64,000 nucleotides of DNA from NCBI GenBank assembly GCA_051294375.1, contig CM119267.1:22011486-22075485 (forward strand), in the 5' to 3' direction. A program made the translations under genes and the position numbers. Under the pieces are notes generated by a model. It was not told where the DNA came from, searched no databases, and saw only the letters and a program-made list of their open reading frames with translations. Of the stretch, positions 62,257-64,000 are shown piece by piece. Source of the stretch: Paraspadella gotoi. Lineage: Eukaryota; Chaetognatha. Position 1 is the first letter of the stretch, and the number at the start of each line of letters is the position of its first letter.

Positions 62257-63751
62257 TCTCTCTCTCTCACACACCTCTTAACTTTTTTTTTACATTGCCG
62301 CTGAAGAAGAAACAATAACCAGTTTTAAACATTTGGAAAATTCAGTAAATGTTATTATCATTATAAAATAGGAAATAGTTGTAATATAAAAAGCATCATG
62401 AACCCAATCCCAACCTCATATCGACGTAGATCTCGGAGGCTCCTACGACGAAGCCCATGTCCTCCTGACGCCATCGCGCGATGTCCNNNNNNNNNNNNNN
62501 NNNNNNNNNNNNNNNNNNNNNNNNNNNNNNNNNNNNNNNNNNNNNNNNNNNNNNNNNNNNNNNNNNNNNNNNNNNNNNNNNNNNNNNNNNNNNNNNNNNN
62601 NNNNNNNNNNNNNNNNNNNNNNNNNNNNNNNNNNNNNNNNNNNNNNNNNNNNNNNNNNNNNNNNNNNNNNNNNNNNNNNNNNNNNNNNNNNNNNNNNNNN
62701 NNNNNNNNNNNNNNNNNNNNNNNNNNNNNNNNNNNNNNNNNNNNNNNNNNNNNNNNNNNNCAGAGGGAAGTCGTTAGGACTGTGAATGGAACACAACGCC
62801 AATGGTATGGCTTAACGATGGTGGATGTTAGGCGGTGAGAATATACCCCCACAAGGGTTAGATATTAAGGTTGTAATAAGTTCAAGAATTAAAGAACAGA
62901 AATAGGGAGTTTCCGGAAAAATGCCTTTTTTTTTAATTTTCCTGACGTCAACATCGTCGGCTAATCCCCATCCTTAGCTTATGNNNNNNNNNNNNNNNNN
63001 NNNNNNNNNNNNNNNNNNNNNNNNNNNNNNNNNNNNNNNNNNNNNNNNNNNNNNNNNNNNNNNNNNNNNNNNNNNNNNNNNNNNNNNNNNNNNNNNNNNN
63101 NNNNNNNNNNNNNNNNNNNNNNNNNNNNNNNNNNNNNNNNNNNNNNNNNNNNNNNNNNNNNNGGCGTGCCGTGTTGGCTAGACGTCGAGAGGGTCGGCCA
63201 GTACGGCCTCTTCAAGGACATCGCCGACGGTCTCAAATCCTGCAGGGCTGCGGTCGTCTGCGTCTCTGCAGAGTACGCCGACAGCGTTAATTGCATGATG
63301 GAGTTGAGGTGAGAAGGAAAATAATAATTTGTGCCATTTAGCTTTTTAATCTCATTTGCATATAGTAGGATTTCGAGTGGGTTATAGATAAATGTAGTGT
63401 TCAACAGTTTATGTTCGTTGTTTNNNNNNNNNNNNNNNNNNNNNNNNNAGCGGTGGGACGTGAGGCGGTGTGAACTATTACCGCCACACTATATCATTTA
63501 TCATTTAACTATTCATCAATCTATCTATAAATCATTTTATCTATCTATATATCAATAACCTATCTATCCTCAGGTCTTCCTATCCTCGCCTCCGACTCTT
63601 ACGCCGCCGAGGATCGATGCCTCAAACTCTTCACTTTCGCAGAAGTTTCTCTCGAAGCGCTGATGGTCGTGTTGGCGGGACAGTCGACGCGATGGCGTCA
63701 GGAGGACATGGGCTTCGTCGTAGGAGCCTCCGAGATCTACGTCGATATGAG
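41847..63751 (+). CDS. giant H3-tail/LRR/Roco/TIR protein gene
   Basis: Exons: 41847-42113, 42611-43165, 43352-43504, 43908-44276, 44661-47594, 48114-48537, 48696-48746 (probable), 48869-48956, 49036-49289, 49692-50020, 50342-50542, 51089-51250, 51353-51766, 52134-52425, 52677-52866, 53153-55010, 57755-58032, 58611-58782, 59248-59409, 59873-59998, 60227-60379, 60610-60792, 61602-61710 and the scrambled TIR exons beyond. All splice phases agree, which supports one transcript of more than 3,200 codons. The weakest junction is 44276/44661, where a GTGGGG donor keeps frame but a better GTGAGA donor 14 bp later does not. Domain order: histone H3 tail, LRR_CC, beta-rich part, COR-like part, Cys/His cluster, unassigned part, LRR with EF-hand, Roc GTPase, COR, TIR, TIR. 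A gene split somewhere between 47.6 and 53.1 kb cannot be excluded without RNA. Confidence 0.75.
42235..42510 (+). repeat. SINE-like element in intron 1
   Basis: About 270 bp, GC-richer than the intron, with a B-box-like GGGTTCAATCC (about 42317) and a long unrelated body (GAGATGGTGTCGGCATAAAC ... CATCACCCATGTCCCCCCG). No ORF. It is a different family from the 7740 element. Confidence 0.6.
42611..43165 (+). CDS. exon 2: LRR_CC (AMN1-like) repeats
   Basis: 185 codons. The first 85 residues show cysteine-containing leucine-rich repeats: [59 protein letters not shown], each with the (L/V)TD/N-x-(G/S)V signature of the F-box/AMN1 type. These form curved protein-binding solenoids. The second half is beta-rich with no clear family. 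Confidence 0.7.
43268..43329 (+). repeat. (GAAT)n microsatellite
   Basis: About 15 GAAT units in the intron just before the acceptor of exon 43352-43504. Confidence 0.95.
44291..44612 (+). repeat. (GA)n tracts filling a short intron
   Basis: Two GA runs (about 44291-44404 and 44476-44606) fill most of the intron 44277-44660. The first begins directly at a GTGAGAGAGA donor-like sequence. Confidence 0.95.
44661..47594 (+). CDS. exon 5: large beta-rich segment with COR-like end
   Basis: 978 codons in one exon. Around 45400-45800 it reads [20 protein letters not shown] ... [18 protein letters not shown], the strand pattern of a SPRY/NHR or other concanavalin-like beta-sandwich. A basic, probably helical segment follows (about 46560-46900, including [14 protein letters not shown]). 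The end (about 46920-47590) reads [18 protein letters not shown] then [16 protein letters not shown], the winged-helix pattern of a Roco COR-A domain (family form: LLxxLHxxGxxxYF ... VxLDPQWL). No P-loop or other GTPase motif lies upstream of it, so this appears to be a degenerate Roco half. Beta-sandwich and COR assignments are by pattern only. Confidence 0.55.
48114..48537 (+). CDS. exon 6: Cys/His-rich cluster
   Basis: 141 codons, phase 0 in, phase 1 out. About residues 58-105 hold closely spaced Cys and His: [38 protein letters not shown]. The spacing suggests zinc binding, but it does not match RING, PHD or another named finger that I can recognise. It follows the COR-like end of exon 5, and Roco COR domains often end with a Cys-containing strand, so it may be an elaboration of that. 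Confidence 0.55.
48543..48605 (+). repeat. (GA)n microsatellite at the start of an intron
   Basis: GA run beginning 6 bp after the GTAAGG donor of exon 48114-48537. Confidence 0.95.
48696..52866 (+). CDS. middle exons of the Roco gene, unassigned
   Basis: Exons 48696-48746 (probable, 51 nt, keeps phase), 48869-48956, 49036-49289, 49692-50020, 50342-50542, 51089-51250, 51353-51766, 52134-52425 and 52677-52866 join in phase to give about 650 residues. No domain recognised. Visible features: a Lys/Glu-rich helix ([14 protein letters not shown]), a Gly run ([11 protein letters not shown]), an Asp/Glu/Asn-rich run around 51480-51530 ([14 protein letters not shown]), a Gly10-Glu5 run near 52355-52400 and a Ser run at 52688. 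Low-complexity runs suggest flexible linkers between folded parts. Confidence 0.6.
53153..55010 (+). CDS. exon with LRRs, EF-hand loop and Roc GTPase
   Basis: 619 codons. A helical segment ([20 protein letters not shown]) is followed by leucine-rich repeats: [56 protein letters not shown]. The LRR series is then interrupted by an EF-hand loop, [12 protein letters not shown] (about 53950-53985), with all Ca2+ ligand positions filled, and resumes ([40 protein letters not shown]). A Roc Ras-like GTPase follows: P-loop GTGGAGKTS (about 54385), G3 WDFAGQ, G4 THCDK, and SSITG as G5. All catalytic loops look intact. Roc-COR tandems (LRRK2, Roco4, MFHAS1) cycle GTP in a dimer. Confidence 0.92.
55083..55171 (-). 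tRNA. tRNA-Tyr (GTA) with intron
   Basis: Minus strand: CCCTTGATAGCTCAGTTGGT, anticodon GTA in GACTGTAG, a 16-nt insertion, then ATCCTTAGGTCGCTGGTTCG and acceptor TCGAGGG with discriminator A. Eukaryotic tRNA-Tyr genes usually have an intron one base after the anticodon, as here. Confidence 0.93.
55432..55503 (+). tRNA. tRNA-Glu (TTC)
   Basis: 72 nt, TCCCATGTGGTCTAGTGGTT, anticodon loop CTTTCAC with TTC, T-loop GGTTCGATTCC, acceptor TCCCATG/CATGGGA. Followed by a T run (pol III terminator). Confidence 0.95.
55625..55708 (-). tRNA. tRNA-Leu (CAG)
   Basis: Minus strand: GTCAGGATGGCCGAGCGGTC, anticodon CAG in GTTCAGGTC, long variable arm, T-loop GGTTCGAATCC, acceptor GTCAGGA/TCCTGAC and discriminator A. 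84 nt, class II, no intron. Confidence 0.95.
55930..55963 (+). ncRNA. hammerhead-like motif, copy 3 (core mutated)
   Basis: CTGATAA instead of CTGATGA, GACTT against GAGTC in stem II, then GAAACATGTC. One core base and one stem base are changed, so it is probably a dead copy. Confidence 0.45.
57755..60379 (+). CDS. COR domain exons
   Basis: Five exons (57755-58032, 58611-58782, 59248-59409, 59873-59998, 60227-60379). [24 protein letters not shown] then [10 protein letters not shown], the family's winged-helix signature. COR-B follows: [65 protein letters not shown] linker typical of animal Roco proteins ends it: [53 protein letters not shown] is the dimerisation module that couples GTP state of Roc to output domains. 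Confidence 0.88.
60521..60577 (+). repeat. (CT)n tract before a 3' splice site
   Basis: CT run placed about 30 bp before the acceptor of exon 60610-60792; probably acts as part of the polypyrimidine tract. Confidence 0.95.
60610..61710 (+). CDS. TIR domain 1 (two exons)
   Basis: Exon 60610-60792 reads [14 protein letters not shown] (box 1, beta-A), [20 protein letters not shown] (alpha-A to BB loop) and [12 protein letters not shown]. Exon 61602-61710 continues [20 protein letters not shown] and [10 protein letters not shown]. This is a complete TIR core order. In the S-x-x-Y...C-x-x-E segment the catalytic Glu position of NADase TIRs is Leu (RCLKLF), so this copy is probably not an NADase. 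After 61710 the sequence jumps into an inverted repeat element; the true continuation ([20 protein letters not shown]) is seen at 63675-63751. Confidence 0.8.
61268..61500 (+). repeat. dispersed element R1 (plus copy)
   Basis: ATGGCAACAGCCGGGTTGCC ... TTGGCTTTGGGGGCTTCCGA ... GGACTGTAGATGGAACACAA ... GAGGCGGTGTGAATATACCGCC. Further copies: 61711-61836 (inverted), 62761-62852 (partial) and 63449-63490 (partial end). No protein family recognised. Recombination or assembly through this repeat probably explains the scrambled order to the right. Confidence 0.75.
61982..62135 (-). CDS. TIR domain 2, first-half exon (wrong way round)
   Basis: 154 nt on the minus strand between acceptor TTTCATAG and donor GTTTTT. 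It reads [16 protein letters not shown], then [19 protein letters not shown], a TIR box 1 (F-x-SY-x-W/D). It enters with one base (phase 2 in) and leaves at phase 0. That is exactly what is needed after the exon ending DMR at 63751, so it belongs to the Roco gene downstream of TIR1. Confidence 0.7.
62158..62330. repeat. (CT)n tract and flank, inverted copy of 63830-64000
   Basis: CT repeats (about 62201-62270) and TTACATTGCCGCTGAAGAAG mirror the GA tract and TCTTCTTCAGCGGCAATGTA at the right end. Confidence 0.9.
62487..62760. other. assembly gap (274 N)
   Basis: N run directly at the end of the inverted segment. Confidence 0.99.
62984..63162. other. assembly gap (179 N)
   Basis: N run directly before the second-half TIR2 exon; hides its acceptor. 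Confidence 0.99.
63163..63308 (+). CDS. TIR domain 2, second-half exon
   Basis: Reads [40 protein letters not shown] and VNCMMELR up to donor AG|GTGAGA. It fits TIR alpha-A/BB loop to alpha-C. The segment [14 protein letters not shown] matches S-x-x-Y-A-x-S-x-x-C-x-x-E-L of NADase TIRs, with the catalytic Glu present. The 5' end is in the N gap. Confidence 0.75.
63424..63448. other. assembly gap (25 N)
   Basis: Contig join before the repeated TIR1 exon. Confidence 0.99.
63574..63751 (+). CDS. second copy of the TIR1 second-half exon (supplies its true 3' end)
   Basis: Matches 61602-61710 with several single-base deletions (TATCC for TATTCC, GCAGAAG for GCCAAGAAG), then continues where the first copy breaks off: CAGTCGACGCGATGGCGTCA to GTCGATATGAG|GTTGGG. 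The intron before it is also shared. Probably another read-level copy of the same exon, not a third TIR. Confidence 0.7.
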
Positions 63752-63890
63752 GTTGGGATTGGGTTCATGATGCTTTTTATATTACTACTATTTCCTATTT
63801 TATAATGATAATAACATTTACTGAATTTTCCAAATGTTTAAAACTGGTTATTGTTTCTTCTTCAGCGGCAATGTAAAAAAAAAGTTAAGA

Positions 63891-63895
<5 letters not shown>

Positions 63896-63975
<80 letters not shown>
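63896..63975 (+). repeat. (GA)n microsatellite
   Basis: GA run near the right edge; mirror of 62201-62270. Confidence 0.95.
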
Positions 63976-63978
<3 letters not shown>

Positions 63979-64000
63979 GTGATGATTAAAATCCTTCTTA

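Larger units (their letters stand above)
61711..62486 (-). other. inverted segment, probable misassembly
   Basis: Starts with an inverted R1 copy and contains, on the minus strand, a TIR exon (62135-61982) and the mirror of 63675-64000: the end of the TIR1 exon ([10 protein letters not shown] then its donor), the intron and the (GA/CT)n tract. The two mirror copies differ mainly by small indels. The gene reads through if this segment is flipped. Confidence 0.75.

Overview
This is invertebrate animal nuclear DNA. Genes are split into many short exons (phase-consistent GT-AG introns plus two GC-AG introns). Exons are GC-rich and introns AT-rich. The introns carry many (GA)n/(CT)n tracts, SINE-like repeats, a MITE, nuclear tRNA genes and N gaps. 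UNC80 and DEG/ENaC channel genes point to Metazoa; I cannot name the phylum. Base accuracy is uneven: some stretches are full of 1-nt indels, and at least two places look misassembled (15.1-21.1 kb and 61.7-64 kb).

Layout. (1) 0.1-3.7 kb, minus strand: pieces of two DEG/ENaC sodium-channel genes in tandem, one running off the left edge. (2) 4.75-40.6 kb, plus strand: the 3' half of UNC80, the large scaffold protein of the NALCN sodium-leak channel complex, about 49 exons ending at a TAG at 40609. Its introns hold a multi-pass membrane-protein gene on the minus strand (about 17.3-22.9 kb), an approximately 3 kb duplicated block that repeats three UNC80 exons, a MITE, and two tRNA-Asp genes. 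(3) 41.85 kb to the right edge, plus strand: one very long multidomain gene. Exon phases agree from exon to exon with one uncertain junction (exon 4 to 5), giving more than 3,200 codons.

The most unusual object is gene (3). Its first exon begins with an almost exact copy of the histone H3 N-terminal tail (Met, then 26 of the first 27 H3 residues; only K23 is changed, to Gln). No H3 globular domain follows. The downstream order is: LRR_CC-type repeats, a large beta-rich segment, a COR-like segment without a recognisable GTPase, a Cys/His-rich cluster, then a complete Roco module (leucine-rich repeats interrupted by an EF-hand loop, Roc GTPase with intact P-loop, COR), and two TIR domains. This looks like a TIR-Roco, STAND-like innate-immune or cell-death protein carrying a free histone-tail mimic at its N-terminus. 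A readable hypothesis is an integrated decoy or chromatin-reader bait, comparable in logic to plant NLRs with integrated decoys. That role is inference.

Other points: three copies of a hammerhead-ribozyme-like motif of the kind linked to Penelope-like/retrozyme elements; three different tRNA genes (Tyr with an intron, Glu, Leu) inside one intron of the Roco gene; and an inverted, duplicated segment that scrambles the exons of the TIR region but from which the exon order can be deduced by splice phase.
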